DNA of 43,233 bases, taken from NCBI GenBank assembly GCA_022786545.1, contig JALFXV010000088.1:1-43233 (forward strand). The letters run 5' to 3'. Position numbers and translations under genes: made by a program. A model generated the notes under the pieces. That model was not told the origin of the DNA. It saw only the letters and a program-made list of their open reading frames with translations, and searched no databases. Origin of the DNA: Selenomonadaceae bacterium. Its GTDB lineage: Bacteria; Bacillota; Negativicutes; Selenomonadales; Selenomonadaceae. The number at the start of each line of letters is the position of its first letter. The stretch's first letter is position 1. Below, piece after piece: positions 15,321 to 23,805 of the stretch.

Positions 15321-15372
15321 GTGCCGTTTTTTTTGTGCCGTTTTTTTGTGCCGTTTTTTTGTGCCGTTTTTT
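15308..15372 (+). repeat. Five tandem copies of the terminator's 3' end
   Basis: The unit GTGCCGTTTTTTT, which is the base of the descending terminator arm plus its T-tract, is repeated five times with T-runs of 6-8, and a sixth decayed copy (GTGCGGATTTTTT) follows. Only the first copy belongs to the hairpin proper. Confidence 0.95.
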
Positions 15373-15435
15373 GTGCGGATTTTTTATGCGATTTTGGTGG
15401 GGATTTTTGCCAGGCTGGCCATTTAGCGGGCCAGC

Positions 15436-15465
15436 TTTACAATTCGGGCACTTATATGATATAAT
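15436..15465 (+). promoter_or_regulatory. Promoter of rnjA
   Basis: TTTACA (15436-15441), an 18-base spacer and TATAAT (15460-15465). It gives a leader of about 195 nt that contains a CAGTGTG-N13-CACACTG hairpin (15515-15541) followed by a T-rich stretch, which could attenuate expression. Otherwise the 15373-15668 stretch is AT-rich and shows nothing more. Confidence 0.6.
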
Positions 15466-15668
15466 CTATTGTAATGAGCAGAACGGTCGATTTTTATGAA
15501 GCTTTTTTTATGCTCAGTGTGCCGGGACGATTGTCACACTGGGTTTTGTTGCGTGTTTTTTTGTAAGCATTTTGAGCATAAAGTATAATTCATTGAGCGG
15601 TTCGACTTAGATTATTTTGTGTCAGATTTTGTGTTAAATTAAAAATAAAATATATGGAGGTGTGATTT

Positions 15669-17333
15669 TTGGCAAGAGAAAAGCAAAAATTACAGATTAT
15701 TCCTCTGGGTGGATTAGGCGAAATCGGTAAGAACATGACCGTGGTACGGTATGGTGACGAGATTTTACTTATTGATGCGGGCCTGATGTTCCCGGATGAG
15801 GAGATGCTGGGCATTGACCTGGTGATTCCTGATATTTCCTATCTGGTGGAGAACAGGGACAAGGTAAAGGCGATAGTGCTGACTCATGGCCATGAGGACC
15901 ATATCGGGGCGCTGCCTTATGTACTGAAGCAGATTCATGTGCCAGTTTATGGTACGCGGCTGACCCTGGGCATACTGGAGGGCAGGCTGCAGGAGAATGG
16001 CGTGGATTCCAGCAATCTCCGTGCTGTCATGCAGGGGGATACCATCAGGGCAGGCTGCTTTCATGTGAATTTTATCCGGGTGAACCACAGTATTCCTGAT
16101 GCTGTGGGGCTGGCGGTGACTACGCCGATGGGGACGATTATCCATACCGGCGATTTCAAGCTGGATTATACCCCGATTGATGGCAAGATGACGGATTTCC
16201 GCCGTTTTTCGGATTTGGGCAACAAGGGCGTCCTGCTGATGATGGCGGATAGCACCAACGCGGAGCGTGCAGGGCACACACCTAGCGAGAGTACCGTGGG
16301 GGCTTCCTTTGACAAGGCATTCCACAATGCCCGCGCCCGCATCATCATCGCCACTTTTTCCTCCAATGTGCATCGCATCCAGCAGATTATCAACACCGCG
16401 GTCCGTTACAAGCGCAAGGTGGCGGTGCTGGGGCGCAGCATGGTCAACGTGGTCAACATTTCCCTGGAACTGGGGTATATCCAGGCCCCTGAGGGGACTA
16501 TGGTGGATATTGACAGCATCGGCAATTATCCGATGGAGCAGATGGTCATTATCACCACCGGCAGCCAGGGGGAGCCTATGTCGGCCCTGACCCGCATGTC
16601 CCAGTCAGACCATCGCAAGGTGGGGATTGTGCCGGGGGATACCATCATTATTTCCGCTACGCCGATTCCGGGAAATGAAAAGCTGGTTTCCCGTACGATT
16701 GACAACCTGCTGAAGCTGGGTGCCAATGTGGTGTACGGCAGGGAGAACGGCATCCATGTATCCGGCCATGCCAGCCAGGAGGAATTGAAGCTGATGCACA
16801 ACCTGGTGCGCCCTAAGTTCTTTATCCCTGTGCATGGGGAGTACCGCCATCTGGTGAAGCATGCCAAGCTGGCTGCGGAGCTGGGGATGCCTAAGGAGAA
16901 TATCTTTATTGGGGAAAATGGCCAGATACTGGAGTTCACCCGGGACAAGGGCTATGTGGCAGGCCGTGTGACCTCCGGCAGGGTGTTGATTGACGGCCTC
17001 GGCGTTGGCGATGTGGGCAATATCGTGCTGCGTGACCGCCGCCAGCTGTCCCAGGACGGCATCATCATCATCGTTGTTACGATGGACAAGACCAGCGGCA
17101 CTGTGGTGGCAGGCCCTGATATTGTTTCCCGCGGCTTTGTGTACGTCCGTGAGTCAGAGGAACTGATGGAAGATGTGAAGACCAGGGTGGAGGATGCTCT
17201 GGTGCACTGCGAGGAAGAGGGGATTACCGAATGGGCGGCCCTGAAATCCGCCATGCGGGATGCCCTGGGCCGCTTTATCTTTGAGCGTACCCGCCGCCGT
17301 CCGATGATTTTGCCGATTATCATGGAAGTATGA
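15669..17333 (+). CDS. rnjA: Ribonuclease J
   Basis: A 554-aa metallo-beta-lactamase/beta-CASP ribonuclease (B. subtilis RNase J1 is 555 aa) for 5'-3' exo- and endonucleolytic mRNA and rRNA processing. H73 begins the zinc motif HGHEDHIGALPY; further motifs are HTGDFKLDYTP, MADSTNAERAGHTPSE, and HGEYRHLVKHAKLA (beta-CASP motif C). The C-terminal domain ends FERTRRRPMILPIIMEV. The start is TTG 15669, with GGAGG 8 bases upstream and MAREKQKLQIIPLGGLGEIGKN at the expected N-terminus. Confidence 0.96.
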   Translation: MAREKQKLQIIPLGGLGEIGKNMTVVRYGDEILLIDAGLMFPDEEMLGIDLVIPDISYLVENRDKVKAIVLTHGHEDHIGALPYVLKQIHVPVYGTRLTLGILEGRLQENGVDSSNLRAVMQGDTIRAGCFHVNFIRVNHSIPDAVGLAVTTPMGTIIHTGDFKLDYTPIDGKMTDFRRFSDLGNKGVLLMMADSTNAERAGHTPSESTVGASFDKAFHNARARIIIATFSSNVHRIQQIINTAVRYKRKVAVLGRSMVNVVNISLELGYIQAPEGTMVDIDSIGNYPMEQMVIITTGSQGEPMSALTRMSQSDHRKVGIVPGDTIIISATPIPGNEKLVSRTIDNLLKLGANVVYGRENGIHVSGHASQEELKLMHNLVRPKFFIPVHGEYRHLVKHAKLAAELGMPKENIFIGENGQILEFTRDKGYVAGRVTSGRVLIDGLGVGDVGNIVLRDRRQLSQDGIIIIVVTMDKTSGTVVAGPDIVSRGFVYVRESEELMEDVKTRVEDALVHCEEEGITEWAALKSAMRDALGRFIFERTRRRPMILPIIMEV

Positions 17334-17406
17334 TAAGCAGGGATAGATGGCAAGGGTTGTTTTGGCCTGATTTTTGCAGGCATGTTCTGAAAGGGAGGCG
17401 TTCACC

Positions 17407-17610
17407 ATGAAAATATCCTTGAATCCTGATGAGAAAGTTGTCAAGATGATTAAGGACGGGTTGGAAAAAAAGGGCGGTTATTGTCCTTGCCGGCTGGAAA
17501 TGACAGAAGATAACAAGTGCATGTGCAAGGAATTTCGTGACCAGATTGCGGACCCTGAGTATGAGGGCTTCTGCCACTGCATGTTGTATTACAAATCCTT
17601 GAAGGACTAG
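17407..17610 (+). CDS. Ferredoxin-thioredoxin reductase catalytic-chain-like protein
   Basis: A 67-aa protein with the paired-cysteine pattern of the FTR catalytic (beta) subunit: CPC, CMC and CHC, i.e. GYCPCR, NKCMCKEF and GFCHCMLYYK. The plant and cyanobacterial enzyme uses a [4Fe-4S] cluster next to a redox disulfide to pass electrons from ferredoxin to thioredoxin. At 67 aa it is shorter than the plastid protein, as stand-alone bacterial versions tend to be. GGGAGG lies 8 bases before ATG 17407. It follows rnjA by 73 bases and is probably cotranscribed. The electron partner is not visible here. Confidence 0.85.
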   Translation: MKISLNPDEKVVKMIKDGLEKKGGYCPCRLEMTEDNKCMCKEFRDQIADPEYEGFCHCMLYYKSLKD

Positions 17611-17650
17611 AAGTGTAGAAGTGTAGAAATGTAGAGATGTAGAATTGTAA
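17610..17650 (+). repeat. Tandem GTAGAAGT-type repeat
   Basis: Four to five copies of an 8-bp unit (GTGTAGAA, GTGTAGAA, ATGTAGAG, ATGTAGAA, TTGTAACG) run directly from the stop codon of the FTR-like gene to the terminator. Confidence 0.8.
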
Positions 17651-17659
17651 CGAGATGTA

Positions 17660-17700
17660 AAAAACTGCTGGCTCGTCATAGGGATGGGCCAGCAGTTTTT
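17660..17700. terminator. Terminator between convergent genes
   Basis: AAAAACTGCTGGC (17660-17672) pairs with GCCAGCAGTTTTT (17688-17700). A-tract and T-tract at the two ends make it usable from both strands, i.e. for the FTR-like gene and for nadE. Confidence 0.9.
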
Positions 17701-17727
17701 AATTTGTCTTTGTTAGTTATTCCTCCA

Positions 17728-17792
17728 GGCTATGTCTATAAGTTGTGTTTATAGTTTATGTTTATAGGTTATGTCGATAGGTTATTTATCTG
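17728..17792. repeat. Five 13-bp tandem repeats
   Basis: Five consecutive 13-base units of the form GGTTATGTNNATA fill the spacer between the bidirectional terminator and the 3' end of nadE. Exact period 13, moderate divergence between units. Confidence 0.85.
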
Positions 17793-17811
17793 GGTTATAA
17801 CTGCCTGTGGG

Positions 17812-19701
17812 TTATTCCTGCAGGAGTTCTGCCTTGAGGCGCCGGTAGGCACGGGTATAGTAGATGCCGTTCTGGGATTCCCGGTGGTCAAAGCCGTAGG
17901 CGCGGCGGCTGATGGCAATAATCGGCGGCGCCTGGATGCGCTTGGCCACTGCCATGCCGGTGAACTGGCGCCACCAGCGCTCCAAATCTGCAATAAACTC
18001 TGCCGGGGAAGGGAAATACTCAGCCACCAGGCCAGGCTGGCAGCCGATTTTTTCCTCCAGCACCCCGTCCTTGTACCACTGCAGGATGTCGGCAGGGGTG
18101 GCTTTCTGCCAGTATTCCACAAAGCTGCGGAAAAGGTAGTCGTGATACGGATACTTGATAGGGTCTCCCTTGCCCTCGTCAACATTCTGGGCACTGGAAA
18201 GCTCGGCACTTGGCACAATGTCGATAGTTGCCTGAGGCACAACTTCCCTGCCGTAGACCTTTTCATTCAGGTAGCGGGCCAGGTCATAGACCTGATACTT
18301 CCACAGGTCAGCCAGGGCGCAGAGGAAGCCTGACTGGTCGCCGTAAAGGGTGGAGTAGCCTACGGTGGTCTCCGCCTTGTTGGCGTTGCAGGTGAAGCCG
18401 CCGCCAAAGGCCGCTGCGATGCCTGCCAGCACCCGGGCGCTGCGGTCCCGGGCCTGAATGTTCTCTGCCACGAAGGAGGAAACCTTCAGGCTGAAGCTGC
18501 TGCCGTCCTGCAGGAAGGTTACAGGAATGGTTTCCAGCTGGCTGATGGTATGGTCAACTGACTCCTGGATTGGCATGATGGCGTAGTTGCAGCCCAGGTT
18601 TTCCGCCAGCTTCTGGGCCAGCCCCCGGGTGGTGGCGGAGTTATATACGCTGGGCATGTTGACCAGCAGGACGTTTTTTGCCCCCAGGATATGGGTGTAG
18701 AGGGCGGCTGCCACAGCTGAGTCGATGCCGCCGGAAATGCCGATGACCACTTTTTCCATGTGGATATCTGCCAGAAAGCTGCGGACGCCATAGGAAACAG
18801 CTGCAAAGATGTGGCCGATGGCATCGTTCTTTTCCCGCTTGTACTTTGGCATGGCATCAATGCTTTCCAAATCATAATAGCCCAGCTGCTGCACGTACTT
18901 TGGCAGGCAGTCTGCCATAATGCCCTGGCTGTTGTAGAGGGTGGAGGAGCCGTCAAAGGTGTAGATGGTCTTGCCGTTATTCTGGATGCCCACGTTGTTC
19001 ACATAGAGAAGGGGCACCCCGGCCTCCTTGGCCAGCCTGCCGAAAACCCGGTGGCGCTTGCCGTTCTTGCCCAGGGTATAAGGGGAGGAGGAAATATCCA
19101 CCAGCATATCCACGCCCATAGTGCTCAGAATCTCTACCGGCGCCAGGTTGTAGTCATCGCTCCAGCCGTCCTCGCAGAGAAAGGCGCCGATGCCATAAGT
19201 GCGTCCTTGGATGGCAAGTTTCAGGGGACTCAGCAGCTTTTCCGCCGTGGTATGCAGTTCCTCTGCCAGCTGCCTGAGGCTGAAGAAATGGCGAGTGTCG
19301 TTGAACTCCCGGTAGTTGGGCATCAGCGTCTTGATGACGAAGGGATAGGGCATGTTTTCCGGCTGCACCAGCTTGCCCTGATAAGCCATGAACAGGGCGT
19401 TGTACTTGCGCACCCTGCCATCATTGTTCTTTTTGTTCCAGTCCGCAGCCACGTTGCCGAAGATGACGGCAATATCCCGGGAGGCGGCAATAATGTCCCG
19501 GCCACATTCCTCGCAGTCCCGGATGAAGGCGGTCTGTTCCCAGGTATCACCCAGCAGGTAGCCCGGCACGGCCATTTCCGGGAAGATGATGATGTCTGCC
19601 TGATTGTTTTTGGCCTCTTCAATCATGGACAGCATGTTGGCGGTATTTTCACTAGGATGCCCGGGAATAACCTTCATCTGGGCAGCGGCAATTTTTAGCA
19701 T
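17812..19701 (-). CDS. nadE: Glutamine-dependent NAD+ synthetase
   Basis: A 629-aa two-domain enzyme: an N-terminal nitrilase-type glutaminase and a C-terminal ATP-pyrophosphatase that amidates nicotinic acid adenine dinucleotide. Glutaminase residues are E42 in IIFPEMAVPGY and the cysteine of GAFLCEDGWSDD. The synthetase P-loop is VIGISGGIDSAVAAAL, followed by LYGDQSGFLCALADLWK. ATG 19701 is chosen because GAGGTG lies 6 bases upstream and MLKIAAAQ is the normal N-terminus; in-frame starts up to 19857 would translate the promoter repeat. The gene stands alone on the minus strand, convergent with rnjA/FTR and divergent from the symporter. Confidence 0.95.
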   Translation of the reverse strand: MLKIAAAQMKVIPGHPSENTANMLSMIEEAKNNQADIIIFPEMAVPGYLLGDTWEQTAFIRDCEECGRDIIAASRDIAVIFGNVAADWNKKNNDGRVRKYNALFMAYQGKLVQPENMPYPFVIKTLMPNYREFNDTRHFFSLRQLAEELHTTAEKLLSPLKLAIQGRTYGIGAFLCEDGWSDDYNLAPVEILSTMGVDMLVDISSSPYTLGKNGKRHRVFGRLAKEAGVPLLYVNNVGIQNNGKTIYTFDGSSTLYNSQGIMADCLPKYVQQLGYYDLESIDAMPKYKREKNDAIGHIFAAVSYGVRSFLADIHMEKVVIGISGGIDSAVAAALYTHILGAKNVLLVNMPSVYNSATTRGLAQKLAENLGCNYAIMPIQESVDHTISQLETIPVTFLQDGSSFSLKVSSFVAENIQARDRSARVLAGIAAAFGGGFTCNANKAETTVGYSTLYGDQSGFLCALADLWKYQVYDLARYLNEKVYGREVVPQATIDIVPSAELSSAQNVDEGKGDPIKYPYHDYLFRSFVEYWQKATPADILQWYKDGVLEEKIGCQPGLVAEYFPSPAEFIADLERWWRQFTGMAVAKRIQAPPIIAISRRAYGFDHRESQNGIYYTRAYRRLKAELLQE

Positions 19702-19805
19702 ATTCAGCACCTCGCACATCATAAAAAGGGATAAGGCGGCCTCACGGGCTGCCTGCCCCGTCATAAAATCGCAGCCAAAAAACGGCAAGCAAAACTTCCT
19801 CGGCA

Positions 19806-19842
19806 AAATATATTGCAGCAATATATTGCAGAATATATTATA
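19806..19842 (-). repeat. Tandem 12-bp repeat overlapping the nadE -10 box
   Basis: AATATATTGCAG occurs as two copies plus a third, AATATATTATAG (plus-strand reading). The minus-strand -10 hexamer TATAAT lies in the diverged third copy. Confidence 0.85.
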
Positions 19843-19864
19843 GCAGAAATTTTTCATTTCACAA
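19837..19864 (-). promoter_or_regulatory. Promoter of nadE
   Basis: On the minus strand TTGTGA (19859-19864) is followed after 16 bases by TATAAT (19837-19842), giving a 5' leader of about 130 nt. Confidence 0.65.
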
Positions 19865-19888
19865 ATATTGTATACTTGACATATTTTC

Positions 19889-19917
19889 TTGAAATTTTTG
19901 GGGCAAAGTTCTATAAT
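19889..19917 (+). promoter_or_regulatory. Promoter of the SSS symporter gene
   Basis: TTGAAA (19889-19894), a 17-base spacer and TATAAT (19912-19917). It is divergent from the nadE promoter and leaves a leader of about 210 nt. Confidence 0.7.
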
Positions 19918-19984
19918 GCAGAATAGTTATGACGCGATGCTCATGCTTCATTATTATGTATTTTATATTTGGAGCATGTGTTTT

Positions 19985-20052
19985 ATTATTATACTTGGTA
20001 GTTGGGGCATGTGCTTTGGTATTGTACTTGGTATTTTGGCATGTGCTTTGTT
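19985..20052 (+). repeat. 32-bp imperfect repeat in the symporter leader
   Basis: GGCATGTGCTTTG occurs at 20006-20018 and 20038-20050, each preceded by a variant of TATTNTACTTGGTA. The result is two imperfect 32-bp units in the 5' leader. The same stretch happens to be open in the symporter's frame. Confidence 0.8.
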
Positions 20053-20131
20053 GATTTGTTGCTTTGTTGCTGTGTTATGTATTTTTTGTGATGTATTTGG
20101 TGATTTGGGCATCCGGGAAGAAGGAAAGGTT

Positions 20132-21538
20132 ATGGAGTTAAGTTCGGCGCATCTGGTGATTATCGCCCTGACGCTGTTTGTCGTCATCGGGGGCGGCATT
20201 TATGCGGCAAGGTCCGTCAGGTCGGCGGAGGGGTACAGCCTGGGGGGCAGGAGTGCCGGTGTGCCGCTGGTGGCTGGCAGCATAGCTGGCACGGTGGTGG
20301 GAGGCGGTGCCACGGTGGGAACCGCCCAGCTGGCCTACAGCATGGGTCTGTCCGCCTGGTGGTTCACCCTGGGTTCCGGCATCGCCTTCATCCTGATGGG
20401 CTTCTTTTATGCCGGCAGATTGCGGGCCACGGGGCTGGAGACTATTCCCCAGTATTTGCAGCGCAATTACGGTAGCAAGGCGGCAGAGGCAGCAGGGCTG
20501 ATTTCCTCTGCCGGCATCCTCTTCAGCGTGGTGGCCAGCTGCCTGCCGGGCATACAGATTATTTCCGCTACGCTGCATACCTCCGTGCCCCTGTCGGCAG
20601 GCATCCTCATCGCCCTGGTGGCCGCCTACGTTTTTTTCGGCGGCATGAAAAGTGCCGGGGTGGGGGGCATGCTGAAGATGCTGGTCATCTGGCTGAGCCT
20701 GTTCGTGGCAGGTATCAGTGCCTTTCGGGAGCTTGTGTCCCTGCCGGGGCTGCAGCAGGCGATGCCTCCTGAATATTGGTGCAATATGTTCAATATCGGC
20801 CTAGGGGGCGGCTTTTCCAAGCTGTTCTCCATGATTGTGGGGGTTGTCTGCACCCAGACCTATATCCAGTGCTTTTTCTCCGCCGCCAGCCCCCGGGCGG
20901 CAGCTGCCGGGGCCTTTGCGGCAGCCGCCATCGTCATTCCCGTGGGACTGCCCTCTATAGCCATCGGCATGTACATGCACGTGATGAATCCTGATGTTAT
21001 CCCTGTGCTGGTGCTGCCTGTGTACCTTTTGCAGCACCAGCCTGTGTGGCTGGCGGGCATCGCCCTGGGGGGCATCATGCTGAGCCTGGTGGGCTCTATC
21101 GGCGGGCTGGCCCTGGGCATCGGCACCATGCTCACCCGGGATATTATAGGCCGCGTGACGGATTTGGGGGATGGCAGGAGGCTTCTTTATACCCTGCGTT
21201 TTGTGGTGCTGCTGGTAATGGGGCTGGCCTGCCTGATTGCTATCGTCAACCTGGATTCCCAGGTGCTGTTCTGGAATTTCCTGTCAATGGCCATGCGGGG
21301 CTGCGGCGTTTTCCTGCCCCTGACCTTTGCGATTTTCTGCCCTAGGAGTATTGCCAAGACATGGGCCTTTGCTTCCATCGTGGTCAGCACCGTGGTGCCT
21401 GTCACTTTGGGGCTGGTGGTGCCCTTGCCGGTGGACCCTCTTTACATCGGGCTGGCTATCAGCGGCCTGATGATGACGGCAGGCTATGCCAGGCGCTGGC
21501 GCCCGGCTCAGGCACCGGCACACAGACATAATGTGTGA
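20132..21538 (+). CDS. Sodium:solute symporter family protein
   Basis: A 468-aa protein of the SSS family (PutP/PanF-type fold, about 13 membrane helices). The N-terminal helix MELSSAHLVIIALTLFVVIGGG is followed by the family region SAEGYSLGGRS, VAGSIAGTVVGGGATVGTAQ, GLSAWWFTLGSG, and YAGRLRATGLETIPQYL. The substrate cannot be told from the sequence. ATG 20132 follows AAGGAAAGG. The longer frame from 19889 would add a 21-kDa-scale low-complexity leader encoded by the repeat and begins inside the -35 box, so I reject it. Monocistronic with its own promoter. Confidence 0.88.
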   Translation: MELSSAHLVIIALTLFVVIGGGIYAARSVRSAEGYSLGGRSAGVPLVAGSIAGTVVGGGATVGTAQLAYSMGLSAWWFTLGSGIAFILMGFFYAGRLRATGLETIPQYLQRNYGSKAAEAAGLISSAGILFSVVASCLPGIQIISATLHTSVPLSAGILIALVAAYVFFGGMKSAGVGGMLKMLVIWLSLFVAGISAFRELVSLPGLQQAMPPEYWCNMFNIGLGGGFSKLFSMIVGVVCTQTYIQCFFSAASPRAAAAGAFAAAAIVIPVGLPSIAIGMYMHVMNPDVIPVLVLPVYLLQHQPVWLAGIALGGIMLSLVGSIGGLALGIGTMLTRDIIGRVTDLGDGRRLLYTLRFVVLLVMGLACLIAIVNLDSQVLFWNFLSMAMRGCGVFLPLTFAIFCPRSIAKTWAFASIVVSTVVPVTLGLVVPLPVDPLYIGLAISGLMMTAGYARRWRPAQAPAHRHNV

Positions 21539-21551
21539 AAAAACAAAATTA

Positions 21552-21581
21552 TTACAAAAATTTCTAAGATTATGATATAAT
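21552..21581 (+). promoter_or_regulatory. Promoter of the DUF2939 gene
   Basis: TTACAA (21552-21557), an 18-base spacer and TATAAT (21576-21581), about 92 bases upstream of the start codon. Confidence 0.6.
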
Positions 21582-21673
21582 GAGTCTTGTATAGAAAAAA
21601 CAGGGATGTTTTCTGTGCAGGGCTCTTTTTCTGCATGGGACAAAACACAATGATGTGAAAAGCAGGTGAGGAA

Positions 21674-23005
21674 ATGACGGTTAAAAAAGCTGTGATTTTG
21701 GGAGTTCTGCTGGAACTTCTGCTGGGTGTTGCGGCAGGCGCCTTTTACTTTAAGTTTTATATTTATACGCCTACCTATTCACTGCGGGCTATGCAGAAGG
21801 CTATCCATACCGGCGATACGGAGGAGCTTTACAAGCGGATTGATATGGATGCCATCTTTCAGGGCAGCAGCAAAAAGCTTGCTGAACTGGTACCCCGGGA
21901 GGAGCCTGTTTATGAAAAGCTGAAGGATGGCAGCTTCGGGGATTTGTGCCGGGAGGATTTTCTTGCCTATGTAAAGACCGGCAAGTGGCCGGAGCCGGAG
22001 AAGATTACGGCAGAGTCCAGCTTTCAGGACAAGATAGGGCTGAAGACAGTCAGCTTCCGCAGCCTGGAGTATGTCTACCGGGACCCGCCGCCGGGGGAAG
22101 AGGACAGGCAGGAGGAAAAGCTGACGGATAAGGTGCTCAGCTATATCCTCACCAAAATCAACGACTACATGACCGGGAAGGAAAGCAAGGAAGTAGCCAC
22201 GGAGGAAGTGGCGCTGCAGGAAGAGGAAGGCCCTATCAGGGTGACTGCCGGTGTCCGCGTCTACGAGCCGAATTTCGGCGATACCTATATCCTGAACCTG
22301 AAGCTGCAAAGGCAGGAGGACGGCAGCTGGCGGCTCTATGATATTGAGAATTACAGCAGGTATGCGGATGAGCTCATCAAGCAGAACGACCGGGATTATC
22401 TCCGCTACAAGGAAAAGGTGCGCTTTATTTTGACTGCCACCCAGGAAAAGCTGGATGAACTGAAAGTACAGCATCCGGAACCGGATTTGGACTGGGTTTT
22501 TGAGGCGCGGAAAATCTTTGAGGAATCCTACAAGAGAGTGGATGAACTGAACGTGCCCATTGCCGGGGGATATCTTAGTGAGCTGCTCCGGGAGCGCAAG
22601 GAGATTTCCCTGAATATGCTGGAAAGCTATTATGACGTGGCTTCTCACAACGATAATATGAATAATGCCAAGGAGCGGGCGGAGAAAGCCAGGAAGGAGG
22701 GCAAGAGGCGCCCTGCCTTTAATGCTGCAGTCTGGGACGGCCGCCTGGCCAAGTACAACGGCAAGCTGGCAGGTTTTCAGAAGCAGTGGGCGGAGAACAA
22801 GTCCAAGCTGGAATCTGTGGTGGGGCCTGTCATTGACAGGGCATCTGTGGCGCAGCGGGCGGCGGCTGCCATGCGCAACAATGATGATGACGCGGTGCGG
22901 GCTGCCAATTATCCGGGGGTAGCGGAGCAGAACGGCGATGCCTACAGCCTGCTGGGCGGCGAGAATCTGCCGGAGATTTCCGCCTACGGTAGCGTGGCGC
23001 AGTAA
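21674..23005 (+). CDS. Membrane-anchored DUF2939-like protein
   Basis: A 443-aa protein with a single N-terminal membrane helix (residues about 5-28) and an exported hydrophilic remainder. The segment just after the helix (YSLRAMQKAIHTGDTEELYKRIDMDAI) fits DUF2939, where repeats of the form aal..gD...l...vD are typical. The middle has an acidic low-complexity linker (about 140-185). The C-terminal 200 residues are highly charged and helical (KERAEKARKEGKRRP) and could be coiled coil. The ATG follows AGGTGAGG. The function is unknown, and the context (symporter, ybaK) does not help. Confidence 0.7.
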   Translation: MTVKKAVILGVLLELLLGVAAGAFYFKFYIYTPTYSLRAMQKAIHTGDTEELYKRIDMDAIFQGSSKKLAELVPREEPVYEKLKDGSFGDLCREDFLAYVKTGKWPEPEKITAESSFQDKIGLKTVSFRSLEYVYRDPPPGEEDRQEEKLTDKVLSYILTKINDYMTGKESKEVATEEVALQEEEGPIRVTAGVRVYEPNFGDTYILNLKLQRQEDGSWRLYDIENYSRYADELIKQNDRDYLRYKEKVRFILTATQEKLDELKVQHPEPDLDWVFEARKIFEESYKRVDELNVPIAGGYLSELLRERKEISLNMLESYYDVASHNDNMNNAKERAEKARKEGKRRPAFNAAVWDGRLAKYNGKLAGFQKQWAENKSKLESVVGPVIDRASVAQRAAAAMRNNDDDAVRAANYPGVAEQNGDAYSLLGGENLPEISAYGSVAQ

Positions 23006-23084
23006 AGGCAATAAAGCCAATTAAGGCAATAAGGCCAGCGGGGTTAAGCAATCTGATTAGGGGCCCTGAGGCAATCAAACAAGG

Positions 23085-23172
23085 GCGGAGCAGATGGGCT
23101 GTTTTTCGTGGGAAGATTTCCTGCACGGGAAAGTTCTTTCCCGGAAAAGGCGGCATTTGCTCCGCATTTTTT
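23085..23172 (+). terminator. Branched terminator after the DUF2939 gene
   Basis: GCGGAGCAGATG (23085-23096) pairs with CATTTGCTCCGC (23154-23165), followed by ATTTTTT. Within the loop, CGGGAAAG and CTTTCCCG form a second hairpin, giving a forked structure. Confidence 0.75.
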
Positions 23173-23183
23173 GCGCCGGATTA

Positions 23184-23212
23184 TAGACAATAAAAATAAT
23201 TTGTGTTATACT
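23184..23212 (+). promoter_or_regulatory. Promoter of ybaK
   Basis: TAGACA (23184-23189), a 17-base spacer and TATACT (23207-23212). Confidence 0.65.
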
Positions 23213-23245
23213 AGCATGGATTTATGTTTTCTAAGGAAGGACAGT

Positions 23246-23266
23246 ATGTTACAGTATGAAGAATAA
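23246..23266 (+). other. Possible six-codon leader ORF overlapping the ybaK start
   Basis: ATG TTA CAG TAT GAA GAA TAA begins 5 bases after AAGGAAGG and ends 11 bases inside ybaK, in another frame. The better-spaced Shine-Dalgarno belongs to this ATG and not to ybaK. It arises from a direct repeat, ACAGTATG-TT-ACAGTATG (23241-23258). Confidence 0.4.
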
Positions 23267-23732
23267 GAAAACTAATGCCGCCCGTATTCTGGACAGGCTG
23301 AAAATCAGCTATGAAATCAAGGAATACGAGGTTGACCTGGATGACTTGAGCGCGGTTCATGTGGCAGAGGCTGCCGGCATGGATGTAAAGATGGTCTTCA
23401 AGACGCTGGTGTGCCGTGGTGACAAGACAGGAGTCCTTATGGCGTGTATTCCCGGGGACGGAGAACTGGACATGAAGGCCCTGGCTGCCGTGTCAGGCAA
23501 CAAGCGGGTGGAGATGGTGCACCTGAAGGAAGTGCTGGGGCTCACCGGATATGTGCGGGGAGGCTGCTCTCCTCTGGGGGCCAAGAAGAATTATCCCGTC
23601 TACCTGAATGAAACCTGCCGCAATTATGAAAAGATTGCCATCAGCGCCGGGATCCGGGGGCAGCAGCTGATCCTTAGCCCGGATGATTTGGTGAAGGCTG
23701 TGGATGCTGTCGTAGCGAATCTAATCAGATAA
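23256..23732 (+). CDS. ybaK: Cys-tRNA(Pro)/YbaK-EbsC-type deacylase
   Basis: A 158-aa YbaK/EbsC-domain protein that hydrolyses mischarged Cys-tRNA(Pro). It has the usual opening KKTNAARILDRLKISYEI, the conserved lysine region MVFKTLVCRGDK, GYVRGGCSPLGAKK with the G-x-x-x-P signature, and GIRGQQLILSPDDL near the C-terminus. ATG 23256 gives the expected N-terminus, although the ribosome site AAGGAAGG lies 16 bases away, better placed for the overlapping ATG 23246. Confidence 0.92.
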   Translation: MKNKKTNAARILDRLKISYEIKEYEVDLDDLSAVHVAEAAGMDVKMVFKTLVCRGDKTGVLMACIPGDGELDMKALAAVSGNKRVEMVHLKEVLGLTGYVRGGCSPLGAKKNYPVYLNETCRNYEKIAISAGIRGQQLILSPDDLVKAVDAVVANLIR

Positions 23733-23805
23733 ATTGCTTATGTAAAATATTTTATCAAAATAATGTTAGTAATTTGCTAAATATATTTAGGAGTGAAGAA
23801 ATTAT

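Noticed and set aside
15264..15499. Two short frames rich in FCAVF/FVPFF
   Set aside because: They are translations of the GTGCCGTTTTTTT repeat after a terminator.
19889..20131. N-terminal extension of the symporter
   Set aside because: It begins in the -35 box and its sequence is the translation of a repeat; ATG 20132 has the right ribosome site and helix.
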